Positions 10,735 through 21,757 of a stretch of DNA of 64,000 nt are shown here, piece by piece. Under the pieces are notes generated by a model. It had not been told where the DNA came from, made no database searches, and worked only from the letters and a program-made list of their open reading frames with translations. The DNA lies in contig NW_006917091.1 in assembly GCF_000516985.1 (NCBI RefSeq), positions 2,645,399 to 2,709,398 on the forward strand. The letters are read 5' to 3'. The DNA is from Pestalotiopsis fici W106-1. Taxonomy: Eukaryota; Ascomycota; Sordariomycetes; Amphisphaeriales; Sporocadaceae. The stretch's first letter is position 1; each line of letters opens with the position of its first letter. A program made the position numbers and the translations under genes.

Positions 10735-13700
10735 ATGCGCTTCCACACAGTCTTGGCGGCACTTGGTGCTTGCCTTTTCGAGCCTTCATTCGCTCAACAG
10801 TATGCCGGCGATAGCATTAACTCCTCGTTGCCCTCGGTACCGGGCTCAGAGATTGCATACTTTCGCATCAAAGACCCTTCGGGCGCCAACAATAATCTGA
10901 CACTTATCAATTACTATTCTCATGGAAAGTCGGGCAAGCGTCTGGTGGAGAGCAATGTTCAGCGAGCAGTGGTCATTGTCCATGGCCTCAACAGAGACCC
11001 CGGCACTTACATGTCCAACATGCTGTCGGCACTGTCGCAAGTGACAACTGATTCCAACATTAATACCGATTCAGTGGCCATCATGGCACCGTACTTTCCG
11101 AACGGAGACGACAAGAATTATGGCTATCCCTGGACAGACGGCCTCAAGTCCGGACGCGGATCAACCACAAACGCACTCGTCTGGTCAGGATCACAATGGT
11201 CGGCAGGAGGCAACAACCAGTATCCGTATACCTCCAAGAACACGAGCTCATATGCGGTGCTGGATCAGGTCATTCAATACTTTGACAACACCACTCTGTT
11301 CCCCAACATGAAGCAGATTGTCATTGCCGGCCATTCCATGGGTGGACAGACTGTACAACGCTACGCCGCCATTGGTGCTCAGCTGAACACCAAGTCGCCC
11401 GTATCATACTGGGTGGCCAATCCCAACAGCTATGTATGGTTGAGCACCGATCGGCCATTCTCCACGGCATCTTGCGCAGCGTACGATGTCTATCGAGAGG
11501 GCTTTACCAACTTTTCCACCTATCCCATGACTTATGCTACAAGTCTTGTCGCTCAGGGGCGATCTGCCATTCTGGCAAACTTCAACAGCAAGGCCGTCAA
11601 CTATGCCCGCGGAACTAAAGATCTCGGCGATGATTCTTCGGGCTGCGCTCCTGGCACTACTGGTTCTAATCGTAACGAGCGATTCTTCAACTTTATCAAG
11701 GCTTTCCCACCGTCCTGCCCGAACCCGACCGGCGGTAACTGTGACACTGTCGACTTTATCAACTCGGGTCACGATGGCGGTGCCATGATGGCCTCATCTG
11801 CCGGTCTTGCTCGTCTGTTCATTGACAACTTTTACGGCAATGGCAACAGATCCTATGACTTTGGTTACCCTCGCCAGCAGGATGGTGATGATCCTTACCC
11901 CAACCCGAGTCTCAATGGTACTTCATCTAGCGTCAACAACAATACCTATGCTGGAAACATGACTTACTGGGGTTGCTGGTCCGATCAGACTCCATTGACC
12001 CTGACCAACATGACTTATCAGAGCGACGCCAACACGATTGAGCTTTGCACCTCGACTTGCGCAGCTGGTGGTAACACGATTGCAGGACTCGAGTACGGAA
12101 GTCAGTGCTTTTGCGGTACATCGCTTGGATACCTGTCGCAACAAGTCATTGAGAGCTCGTGCTCCACTGCCTGTCCCGGCAACTCTAGCGAAATCTGCGG
12201 TGGCGGCAATCGTCTGTCGCTCTATTCCAACGGAAGTCCAGCTCAGCAGTCTGCCCCCGGCACCCCCGAGAGCATTGGTGACTTTTACTACGTTTCTTGC
12301 TACACTGAGGCTACCAGCGGCCACGCTCTCTCTAGCAAGTCCACGTCGACTAGCTCCATGACTCTCGAGTACTGCGCCAGCTACTGCAAGGGGTACCAGT
12401 ACTTTGGCACCGAGTACGGCTCCGAGTGCTACTGTGGCAACAGCTTCGCCGCTGGAGCCAACCGAACCAGCGACAGCGAATGTAGCATGCTCTGCGCCAA
12501 TGATACAAGCGAGTATTGCGGAGCAGGCTATCGCCTCACCGTCTACCAGAACACAACCTGGGTGGCCTCGAGCACCACGGCCGATATCTCTTGCCCGACG
12601 TCCAACAATACGGTCGTGACGTCCAATGGCAAGAACTTTACTATTGAGTGTGGTGTTGATCACTCGGGCGGTGATCTCACCTCAACTACTGTCTCGTCCT
12701 TCCAGGGCTGCATTGATGCTTGCGCATCGAACAGCCAGTGTGTCGACGTCAGCTTATCGGGGACATCCTGCTATCTCAAGTCGACTCTCGGCGCCGCAGT
12801 ATCAAATTCAGGTATTTGGGGAGCAAAACTATCGTCGGGTTCGTCAACCTCCACCAGCTCATCGACAACCACGTCAAAGTCTTCCACTAGCTCAGCAGCA
12901 TCCACCGTCACCACGACAGGTACGTCGAGCCTGAGCTCGGTGGCGACCACGACAACTTCGTCGGCTGCGGCAACTAGCACGGCTCCCACCTGTCCGGGGT
13001 CCAACAGCACCGTATACACGTCCAATGGTCTTTCGTTCCTGATTGAGTGCGGCATAGACCATGCTGGAGGTGATCTGACTTCCCTCAGTGTCAGCTCATT
13101 TGCTGCTTGCATCGATGCTTGTGCCCAGAACTCTCAGTGTGTTGATGTCAGTCTGTCTGGATCGGCCTGCTATCTCAAGTCCACCCTTGGCGCTTCCGTA
13201 TCAAATGGTGTATGGGGCGCAAAGCTGATTACTTCGTCCTCGACCACAAGCTCGGCGTCGGGAAGCTCGACCACGGCCACGACTACGGCTACGAGTTCGA
13301 GTGCGACCACGAGTCTGAGCTCAACAGTTAGCACCACGTCCTCTACCACCGTGACCAGCACATCGACAACTACATCGGCCACGGCATCAACCACCAGTAT
13401 CGTCTGCCCAGCCTCCAACAGTACAACGTATGTCACTGGAGGTCTGTCCTTTGTGATTGAGTGCGGTATCGACCATGCCGGTGGCGACTTCAAGAGCGTT
13501 AGCACTAGCAACTTGCAGCAGTGTATCGATGCCTGCGCAGCTGAAAGTCAGTGCGTCGTTGTGTCCTTCCAGGGCTCGGCCTGTTACATGAAGTCTAGCG
13601 TTCAGGCGCCCGTCTATAATGCTGTCCAGGGAGCTAGACTGGTCACTTCGACATCGTCATCCAGTTCCGTGTCTTCGTCCTCGTTGAGTTCCACGTCAAC

Positions 13701-14559
13701 ATCCTCTTCAAGCTCGATCACTTCATCCACATTGTCGACCGTTACGTCGATCAGTTCTACTTCCTCGACATCCAGCACATCACCCACATCAACCGCAACC
13801 ACCTTGACGACCTTGAGCACCATTAGCACCACGTCGACTACCACCTCGAGCTCAGTGATCTCGTCTACCACCACTTCTTCCAGCGCAGCTGCTACTACCA
13901 CGTCGGCTCTCTCTGCTGGTTTCTCTGCCTTGGGCTGCTACGTGGACTCGGGTAACCCCAGACTTCTCACCTATCAGGCCACCTCTGGCAGCACCAACAC
14001 GCCCCAGTCCTGCGCCACGGCCTGCCAGTCTGCGGGCTACAAGTACTCGGGCACAGAATATGCCTCGGAATGTTGGTGCGGCAACACCAAGCCCGACAAC
14101 TCAACCCTGGCGACAAGCAGCAGCGAGTGCAACATGGCCTGCTCGGGCGACGCTACCCAGACGTGCGGCGCCGGCAACCGCCTGTCCGTCGTCGACGACA
14201 CAACCTGGACGTCGTCCTTTGGCGTGCGCGCGAGCTACGGCACCTGGACCCTCATGGACTGCTACGTCGACACGTCGAGCCGCATCCTGCCCAACGGCGT
14301 CAGCCTGTCGGCCTCGGGCGGTTCCAGCAATGCCACCATTGCCCACTGCCTGGACGCCTGCGCCGCGAGCGGCTACCCGTACTGTGGCGAGGAGTACTAC
14401 TCCGAGTGCTACGGCGGCCAGCTCTCCTCTTCGGCCGCGGTGGCGTCTGGTGCTGATCCCTTGTCGGCCGGCTGTGACTATCCTTGCAATGGCAACAAGA
14501 CGGAGGCTTGTGGTGGAAGTAATAGAATTTTGGTATACAAGAACACTGCCTTGGTTTAG
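10735..14559 (+). CDS. Secreted alpha/beta hydrolase with four WSC and three PAN-like domains
   Basis: A 1274-aa intronless protein. The in-frame ATG at 10735 is preferred over an upstream non-ATG start because it begins a clear signal peptide (MRFHTVLAALGACLF, cleaved near SFAQQ). Residues about 30-390 form an alpha/beta hydrolase with nucleophile elbow GHSMGG near residue 200 and an early VIVHGLNRD segment (oxyanion side). Two WSC domains follow (about 409-500 and 517-605), then three PAN/apple-like repeats (about 619-700, 752-830, 890-965), each with CIDAC and a later QCV, separated by Ser/Thr-rich, presumably O-glycosylated linkers. Two more WSC domains end the protein (about 1062-1160 and 1172-1273). 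WSC domains bind polysaccharides in several fungal enzymes. The protein has no GPI signal or C-terminal membrane helix, so it is probably an extracellular or wall-attached esterase-like enzyme. Its substrate is unknown. Confidence 0.88.
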   Translation: MRFHTVLAALGACLFEPSFAQQYAGDSINSSLPSVPGSEIAYFRIKDPSGANNNLTLINYYSHGKSGKRLVESNVQRAVVIVHGLNRDPGTYMSNMLSALSQVTTDSNINTDSVAIMAPYFPNGDDKNYGYPWTDGLKSGRGSTTNALVWSGSQWSAGGNNQYPYTSKNTSSYAVLDQVIQYFDNTTLFPNMKQIVIAGHSMGGQTVQRYAAIGAQLNTKSPVSYWVANPNSYVWLSTDRPFSTASCAAYDVYREGFTNFSTYPMTYATSLVAQGRSAILANFNSKAVNYARGTKDLGDDSSGCAPGTTGSNRNERFFNFIKAFPPSCPNPTGGNCDTVDFINSGHDGGAMMASSAGLARLFIDNFYGNGNRSYDFGYPRQQDGDDPYPNPSLNGTSSSVNNNTYAGNMTYWGCWSDQTPLTLTNMTYQSDANTIELCTSTCAAGGNTIAGLEYGSQCFCGTSLGYLSQQVIESSCSTACPGNSSEICGGGNRLSLYSNGSPAQQSAPGTPESIGDFYYVSCYTEATSGHALSSKSTSTSSMTLEYCASYCKGYQYFGTEYGSECYCGNSFAAGANRTSDSECSMLCANDTSEYCGAGYRLTVYQNTTWVASSTTADISCPTSNNTVVTSNGKNFTIECGVDHSGGDLTSTTVSSFQGCIDACASNSQCVDVSLSGTSCYLKSTLGAAVSNSGIWGAKLSSGSSTSTSSSTTTSKSSTSSAASTVTTTGTSSLSSVATTTTSSAAATSTAPTCPGSNSTVYTSNGLSFLIECGIDHAGGDLTSLSVSSFAACIDACAQNSQCVDVSLSGSACYLKSTLGASVSNGVWGAKLITSSSTTSSASGSSTTATTTATSSSATTSLSSTVSTTSSTTVTSTSTTTSATASTTSIVCPASNSTTYVTGGLSFVIECGIDHAGGDFKSVSTSNLQQCIDACAAESQCVVVSFQGSACYMKSSVQAPVYNAVQGARLVTSTSSSSSVSSSSLSSTSTSSSSSITSSTLSTVTSISSTSSTSSTSPTSTATTLTTLSTISTTSTTTSSSVISSTTTSSSAAATTTSALSAGFSALGCYVDSGNPRLLTYQATSGSTNTPQSCATACQSAGYKYSGTEYASECWCGNTKPDNSTLATSSSECNMACSGDATQTCGAGNRLSVVDDTTWTSSFGVRASYGTWTLMDCYVDTSSRILPNGVSLSASGGSSNATIAHCLDACAASGYPYCGEEYYSECYGGQLSSSAAVASGADPLSAGCDYPCNGNKTEACGGSNRILVYKNTALV
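12835..13910 (+). repeat. Degenerate Ser/Thr-codon tracts between PAN-like repeats
   Basis: Three linkers at about 12835-12980, 13230-13400 and 13650-13910 consist almost wholly of TCN/AGY/ACN codons. They separate the PAN-like repeats and the third WSC domain of the secreted hydrolase. Such tracts expand and contract easily and usually encode O-mannosylated stalks. Confidence 0.7.
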
Positions 14560-15048
14560 GCCATGTTCATTGTTGGATTTCAATGAAAGTCTTTTAGAAA
14601 ATACATAATAGATCTTGTCACGATAGAAATGGACTGGATATAAGATGCGGAAGGGTTTAAAATAGAGCCGCAGTAAGGAACAGGTACGGATTAATGATAT
14701 AAAATACCCATACATGCCAATGCCTCTGCTGATATGTTTTGGTTTGTGAATAAAGTATGATCTATGCAACAGGCTGCCAAGTGCCTAGTAAAGCTGTCAC
14801 GTTCCATTTCGCACAATCTGTTGGCTCCTTCACGACAGGAAAACGTGAATCGGTAGATGGTACGCTGATTGGGGGTTCGAATCCATGTGGAAGGTTCATT
14901 CAAGTCTCGCGCTTTATTACTTTGTAGAGATTTTTCATCACATGCCTAATGTACAATGATCTTCAACGATTCCAGCACATCTTATGTGCTTGCCAGAACT
15001 CCGTCATTAAGTGGGTTCAGGACTGTTTTCCTGATTCCCTCGGTCTGT
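14560..15048. other. Intergenic, convergent 3' ends
   Basis: The stretch lies between the ends of the secreted hydrolase and the amino acid permease. No gene is supported. A T-arm-like GGTTCGAATCC occurs at 14874-14884 but no cloverleaf can be built around it. Confidence 0.5.
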
Positions 15049-16543
15049 CTATGCATCGCATGTGAAGGCTCCACTCACTGTACCCTCTCTGTATTGATTG
15101 ATCTAGTAGGAGCAAAGTTAGCAATCCGGTTCTGCACAAGGACAACTTTTGCATAATGTGTCGACTTACAATGTCTTGTACACTGGCGTATGTTCCAACG
15201 CCCAAAATGATTATACCGATAACGAATACAATGCCATTGACAATCGCCTTGACAATGTTCTTCCTCTCGTACCAGTGACCCTCCTTGAGCAACTTGAACC
15301 AAAAGGCGGCGGGAAAGTAAAAGGTGAAACCAGAGACGAAGAGGCAAGACGCAATCGAGAGCAGATCCGAAAAGAAGGGAATCGCCTCGGCAATGACCCA
15401 GGCAATCAGGGTAATGGTGGTAATCAGCGCCAACCAGGTGATCCAACCCATCTTGGTGTTGATGTACCTGATGATCGAGTGCTCAAAGACACGGCCGTGG
15501 ATGTATCGGGCGACGACGGTGGTGTTGATGGAGCCCGAGATGAAAATTACGGGCAGCGCAATGCCAAAAGCAACCTTGGAAACCGTGTTTCCGGCGGACA
15601 AGAGGGCTGGAGATTGCACATCCTGGCCGACAAAGACGTAGATGAGCGCGCCGGTCACTGTGTAAATAACAATCTCGATAATGCCGAGCGCCACAATCGA
15701 CTTGGGGAAGTCCTCGGGGGTGTGCATCTCGTCCATGAACGAGAATTGGCACAGAGCGAAACTGTAGGCAAAGATAATGTTTCCGAGAGCCACGAAAGCC
15801 TCGGCGAGCTCAAGACCCTCCTTGGGCCATAGCTGCCATGGAGCTGCTGCCGTTGCGACGGAAGCCGCCGTGGGGTGGGTGTACTGAATGCCGGTGGCGA
15901 TGATGGTGATGCCAACAGCAATAATGATGGAGGCGAAATCGACATAACCCAGAATGGCGACTTCAGCAAAGGAGGGCGGAATGGCCAAGAGAATCAGGAT
16001 CACGGCCGAGACGAAGCCGAAAACGACGGAACAAGTGCCGTGGGCGGTGATATTGTTGAGTGCAATAGCTCCCGTCAAGCAGTGGGAACCGACGGTAAAG
16101 ATGAGCTCGAGCGCAAACATGGTTCCCACGAGCTCGTAGCCAAACTTGCCCATCAACAAGCGTCCAGCATCGGCATAGTGCGAAACGTGGGGGTAGCGCA
16201 GCTTGACCTGGCCGACGATATACGAAGTGTAGACGGCCACGAGACCCAGGCCGACCGAGAGGATCACGCCGGGGACCATGCCGAGCGTCGCAAAGGCCGA
16301 AGGGATACTGAGCGTGCCCAGGGCAATGGCCTCTACCAAGAGGACAACCGTGAGACGCTTCCATCCCAGACGGTTAAAGTGCGCCGCGCCCTGCGCCGAC
16401 TTTTGCTTCTCAATGTCGGTGCGGTCTCTGTCGTTGATCTCCTGGACATTTCCGGATTCGCTATCCGTGACACCGCCTGCCGTATCCTGAGGACCCCTCG
16501 CTGGCGCCTTCATAGGCTCAGGGGTGGCAGTTGCAGCACTCAT
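15049..16543 (-). CDS. Amino acid permease, AAAP/Aa_trans family
   Basis: Exons on the minus strand are 15170-16543 and 15049-15102 with a 67-bp intron (GTAAGT donor, GCTAAC branch, TAG acceptor), giving 475 aa. Splicing replaces a non-family tail by INQYREGTVSGAFTCDA, which matches the usual end of this family. The start at 16543 (MSAATATPEP) is chosen over upstream in-frame codons because the Met-rich stretch before it looks untranslated. A hydrophilic N-terminus of about 65 residues is followed by about eleven membrane helices, starting with the characteristic KRLTVVLLVEAIALGTLSIPS segment. The family imports amino acids by proton symport at the plasma or vacuolar membrane. The sequence resembles the N-system neutral amino acid permeases typified by Neurospora MTR. 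Substrate range cannot be read from the sequence. Confidence 0.9.
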
Positions 16544-19221
16544 CTTTTCTCTTTTCGTCCGGGGGGGCTCGTCCTCACGCAACAGCGACAGCAACAACAA
16601 CCAATGACCTCCTCGTTAGGCTGGACGGGCAGCAGTGGTCATGGAACGGGAAAAGCAAAGAAGAAGTGTCTGTGATGTAATAAAAGGGTAATGAAATCCC
16701 AAGAAGAGAGAAGTGAAAAAGGCAAGGGACGGGATGGCAAACCCATGGAATTTGACTGGATTAAACATTCTAGAAGTCTGGAAAGGCGCGGCCTTATCCG
16801 CGGGTCGGGTGCATTGAGTCGTGACGGTCCCATATGGAGCGTTCCTTGCATACATTACTGCAAGGTCCCACGATGCCCGGTGGAGTTTTGTTACGAAAGA
16901 CATAGACTATAGTCGTGTCTTAGTGGCGGCATCCGTCTTTCAATTACGAGGCGAAAAAGCCATAAAAAGAACCAAGTCGCACCAAAATACGTAAAACCAA
17001 CGCTAGTGTCTCCATAATTCATGTTTCTTCACCAGCAAAAGGCGTACAGTCTGTGTTTCTCACGCGTAATAAGTGCAACTTGAAGAGTTTTTCCTAGGTA
17101 AGAGAATTTTTTCTTCTCCCTTAGTCCATGCCTCAATATATACCAAGGTGAGAAAAACATTGCCGCATCCGTGAAATCGCCCGTGCAAAGCCTGTACAAC
17201 CAGCCAATCCGGTTTGTCCATGCTTTTTGGGCTCGTACAAGTTATCTGTCAAAATGTGTCAATATCTTTGCAATCTTATCTCTTGATCAATAAGCCCGTT
17301 AATCATGATGATTCTTGCTGCTTTTGAAACTATCTCACAGTGTGGTTTTGGTGGTCTAGATGACAAATTCAAAGGGGTTTAATTTACGACGGCGCGGGTA
17401 CTAACGGCCAAATATGCGCCGCTTGGGCCCTTGGTAGAACAGATGATTATGCATTTATTGAACGGCCAAGGTTCTTTTACACCTATCACAAGGAGTCTTG
17501 AGTATGAACTGAGTATACAATTATTGTACAGAACATTCCCCACCCCCCAAACCCCTTCTACCTCGTCTACCTATCCAAATAGGAAGTCTATTAGTCACCG
17601 CATAGGGTGCACCGCGTTTGAATACGGTCCACTCTCTTAATCCCATGTCCAGTCTCATTGATATGTTATCAATAAGGTTAAAAACCTAGGGCCAGTGCTA
17701 TTTTTGTGGAAAGTGAGGCGATTGTCAGATGCAGGCAAGAACAAAGTCGTCACGCAGAAGGACTTGGTGTGATTTTTGATGCAAAGGATTCAAGTACATG
17801 TTGGGTGTTGATATTACTAGGGTCTGACAGAGTTTCATAGACAGACTGCATGGTGTTTTAGATTTTCAAGAATCTGGTCCATCCCGCACTAGAAATTGAA
17901 GTTTCATGCAACCGATTTCATTGTACAAGTGTGGTCTTTGAACTTGGCGATGGGTTGGCGTTTTTTTATACTCCAATAAGACTTGGCAAGATACAGTGAT
18001 GTAACTGGCTGTTGTTGGGCTACAGTGTACGGGATGCTACTAGCGTAGCTCAGCAGTGTGGCACCGTCGGGTGGCGCAACGGGGAGAATGAAGTGAGCTT
18101 GTTTGGTTGAGATTTTCTCGAAGTTGTAGGCCATCTCTAATTCAACTCTTTATTACGCGAAAGTCTTGGTACCAAGATGACCGCACTTTAGGACAATGAC
18201 CAATCATCAAATGAGACCAGAAGCATTCATACTGTCATCGCGGTGGGCCGTAATGTTAGGCTTATTCCCAAAGCCTCTTGTATTCGGCGCCCCATGTCAT
18301 CAATCCGTGTACACGATAAACGTGTACGAAACACTCAGCGACCAGACACGACGGAGCTGATTTCATCCTATAAAGTCACTCTTTTAGCTACTTCACCGAT
18401 GGTCATTACCAACTGGGTTGCCTACCTCGGTAAGACTTCTCGATGCAGTGATCTCAATCCTGTCGCCTTGGCTCTAACGTAGGATTAGCTGGGCAGGCCT
18501 TGTACACGGGAACATGCCTAGAAAATACCGCGACAGTGTAGGAGGAACCAAATAGTTTTCGAAGGAGACTGTCGAGCTTTGCCCGGACTACATATCGGGC
18601 CTCGAGTCGAGTCACGGATGCCATTTTGATCAAGTTTGTAAGGCTGGGAGATTGAAGGAAAACAGGTAGGAATTGAGTAACAACTCTGTTTTGCACCAGA
18701 TCACATTGTCCTACCCAGGCAGGGAGGCACTTTCCGACAGATATAAGCGCCGGGCGTTGTCGAGGCGTTTGGGCGACCCAGCGGACGAGAAGCAGGCAAA
18801 ATGGCGCTAGCCAGCCAACGCAGCTGGGTGCTGACACTGGCCCTCCAGTGATTGAGTGAATTCGGCCCCCATATCTGCCGGGCCCCTTGTCAATCCATCG
18901 GGCGGGCCGTCTCTGCTACTACAATGTACTACCAAACCCTTCTGAGCCACCATTCTGCCTTGCGGGGAGGCGATGCGTTGTCTGTTGAAGAACTGGTGGG
19001 AACTTATTGCATGTGCAGGAGGCAGTGCGCTGAGGGCGGGCGGGCGGCTTGATAGAGTGCATGTGGGCAAGGAGGGGGAGGAGAGTGAGGGGCTTGCAGG
19101 CCACTATTGCATTCACCTCCTCGCAAGCCCTTAAAGACAGCCCAGTGTGCATTGCGCATGTATTCTGTTTTGATGTGCGGTGGTGGGTTGCTCAACCACA
19201 TTTGCAACTCACGAATGAATC
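16544..19221. other. Gene-poor stretch, 2.7 kb
   Basis: No credible gene. The left end is the permease promoter with pyrimidine-rich sequence. The remainder has only short frames without domain-like composition. CGTGTACACG and a nearby CGTGTACG (about 18306-18330) form a small inverted-repeat cluster. Confidence 0.5.
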
Positions 19222-21221
19222 ATGGCTGAGAAACTTTCATGCCATTTACGAGTGTTGCGCAAAACACTTGATAGTCGTGGCCTTCACACTTTCTGGTCCG
19301 ACTTTGAATCGAAATCACCCAATCTTTTTATAGAGGAATCAAGCGACTGCAGGTCCGAAATTGTAAAAACCAGACCTCGGGAAAATGGCTCAATACCAAG
19401 TAAATGTCCAAATGAGCATGGAATTGAGCTTGATGGCATCACGAAAGAGATCGAGTGGGTGTCGAACAAGGTAGAGCTCGAGACTTCGTTGAAAGTTGGT
19501 CATTATCCGCACCAGTCTCTCTCAATCATAACAAGTACACTAATTCGACTACCTCTAGAAAACTCTGCCACCAGGCTCATCAAGGATATTGTGAGCAAAA
19601 CTGAAAAACATGCATTATAATGTTTCGTATCTGATGAGGCATCATTGCAGATTCTTGCAGCGTTTCAACTCTTGGAGCCGGATTGACACCACAGTCGAAT
19701 TATTTACAACAATATGTGTTTTTGACCTAGTTTTGCCACAATTCCTAAAAATTGTCATGGGATTTGGTAGAAAATTGTCTGCTCATGATGAAGACTTTGT
19801 GGCTTGCTCGGCACGCTTTTCTGCCAATGGAAACGACGTGGGGACGGAGCAGCTTGGAGATAGGCGAAGCGAAGCTGCTGACCTCACGTACGGTAAGTGT
19901 CAAATGAGGAAGGATCTCATGAGTATAAAAGTAACTAAGAAAGACTGGTAGACATTTGCTATAATATACGCTATTTCGAGCAACACGGACGCCAACTCGA
20001 AGATCCTTGGTCATGCCGCCAGTCTGCAATACACCAAAAGTACCACCATGGAACACGCAGGTCAGCATTCATCATGGTGCAACCCTCTGTGTTGACTCTC
20101 GAATACTCGAAACAGTACTCTTTGACCGAGGAATCTCACCCTATGGAGATGCATATACATTTCCTGCTAGTTGCCACTCACCGTTGGAGAGAGTACTTGA
20201 ACTTTATATCCAAACAATTAGCGGTACTTGTAAGTTTGAACCAAACCTGACGTGGTTTGGTAAACGAAGCCCTACCACAACGACATTGAATACTCCTTCA
20301 CTATGCACTTGAGGAGAGCTGACCAGAGTTGTGGTCATTACGAGTAGGACGAAGAAGTAGCTATTTCCAAACCATACGGAGAATTCGGCATTGATTTTAG
20401 TTCCAAACAAGCCATTCACAACCTACGGCGGAAACTCCATCACGCTCGTTCAATTCTAGCAAACACCCAAAGCACCTTGTCAACCATGGAAAATCACGGA
20501 GACGCAGTTGCGCAGAGATTCGGACTCGCTGCGTCCACGCATGAAAGGTTCCAACGTGAACTGAGAGGTATCTCTACAGAGCTGCAACACTATACAGAAA
20601 CCACCAAGAAGCTACTAAACTTTTCGGAAGATATTCGATCCATGGTGAGTCTGTGCACATGTGTCAAGATATAGCCGAGCTACTAATGAATTTGTTCTCT
20701 CAAGTACGATGACATTCTCAAGTTCCGGGGCCAGGAGCTTTTGCATGACAATGGCGTGAGACTTGCGCAGATTGCCCAGGCCGACTCGGTTGAGAACAAG
20801 ACCATGCTTTCACTCGCAGACAAGACGGCGCAAGACTCGCGCACCATGCGCATAGCTACCCTGATTGCCATGGTATACTTGCCTGCGAATTTGGTCATGG
20901 TATGTAGTTGTCGCTACCATTTTGAATATTTCAATGGGCGGCTGCAATCCGGACATACTAACAAAAGTATAGGCCTTTTTCAGTACGGTCTTTGTCTGGT
21001 TTGATAGTGCTGGTGACGGAGAAGAGGAGGAGAGCCAAGCTTCTCATCTTCAGGTCCACAGCTCAATTTGGATCTCTGTTGTCACCATCTTGGTCCTTAC
21101 AACTTGTACTCTAACGGCATCAATGTGGTGGGAGCGAAAGGAAAAGGCGCGCACCGATAAAGACGATTCCAAGGAGAAGCGATTCAGTAATGTGCATTCA
21201 TTGTCAGAGGGTATGGTATAA
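19222..21221 (+). CDS. CorA-like two-TM membrane protein (fungal accessory family)
   Basis: Six exons, assembled by frame and splice signals: 19222-19590, 19661-19892, 19952-20229, 20348-20644, 20705-20899, 20973-21221, giving 539 aa. All junctions keep frame. The N-terminal half shows the family pattern LPQFLKIVMGFGRKLSAHDEDF followed by YNIRYFEQHGRQLEDPWSCRQ and a soluble helical region. A long helical segment (about 320-430) ends in RTMRIATLIAMVYLPANLVM, the first membrane helix, then AFFSTVFVWF, a loop, and a second helix (WISVVTILVLTTCTLTASMWW). This layout is that of CorA-fold proteins, but the GMN motif expected after helix 1 in true Mg2+ channels is absent, so transport is doubtful. 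Such genes often sit in variable regions of fungal genomes. It is followed by the kinase-pseudokinase gene on the same strand, 536 bp on. Confidence 0.78.
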
Positions 21222-21757
21222 AAGTTTCGGCGAGTAGGCAAACAAAGCGGTCGCCAGACATCTGTCATCTGGTGACACAGTTCACTCTATCATGGTGATG
21301 CTGCAGAATACGTAGGTGCGCCTTTGGTCCCTCGGTCCTGCGGTACGCTGTTTTGGCCGCTAGGAGATACTGCGTGGATTTCATCGTCGAAATCCACCTC
21401 ATGACCCAGCAAAGCATTGCTGACGTGGGTTGCATGATGCACCCACCAATGGGACTGGGGTGCCTGTCAGCCCCAGCTTCAACCCAAACCATTTGGCCAG
21501 TATGAAATTTCAACAGCTCAAACTCTTTCAGGATAAGATATTAAAGCACATCAAAAGATTTTGACCAACGCAACCAAATGATAACATAAAGGCGCAAAGT
21601 CGTTCAGGCATTGTCAAATCGTGAGCGAAACATCGATCGTGGCGATCCACTCGCCTGCAGCGGCGCCAGGGTCAAGCAGCAACCCCTCGTCGGCTCACAG
21701 CGAGCAAGCGAGCTTCTTGGCACACGCCTATTCTGGTTTTGCTCTTGAAGTCATCCC
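21222..21757. other. Intergenic between CorA-like and kinase-pseudokinase genes
   Basis: No gene supported. An open frame at 21621-21809 starts without ATG and overlaps the kinase start in another frame, so it is not called. The stretch presumably holds the kinase promoter. Confidence 0.5.

Noticed and set aside
11923..12663. 246-codon minus-strand ORF inside the secreted hydrolase gene
   Set aside because: A mirror frame produced by the biased codons of the WSC/PAN region; the plus-strand domains are unambiguous.
14834..14894. tRNA-like sequence with GGTTCGAATCC
   Set aside because: The T-loop core is present, but the T-stem pairs poorly, no D-arm or anticodon arm is in the right place, and the acceptor halves do not match on either strand.
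15149..15832. 227-codon plus-strand ORF opposite the permease
   Set aside because: An antisense shadow; the highly charged Asp/Asn-rich translation is typical of reverse-read membrane helices.
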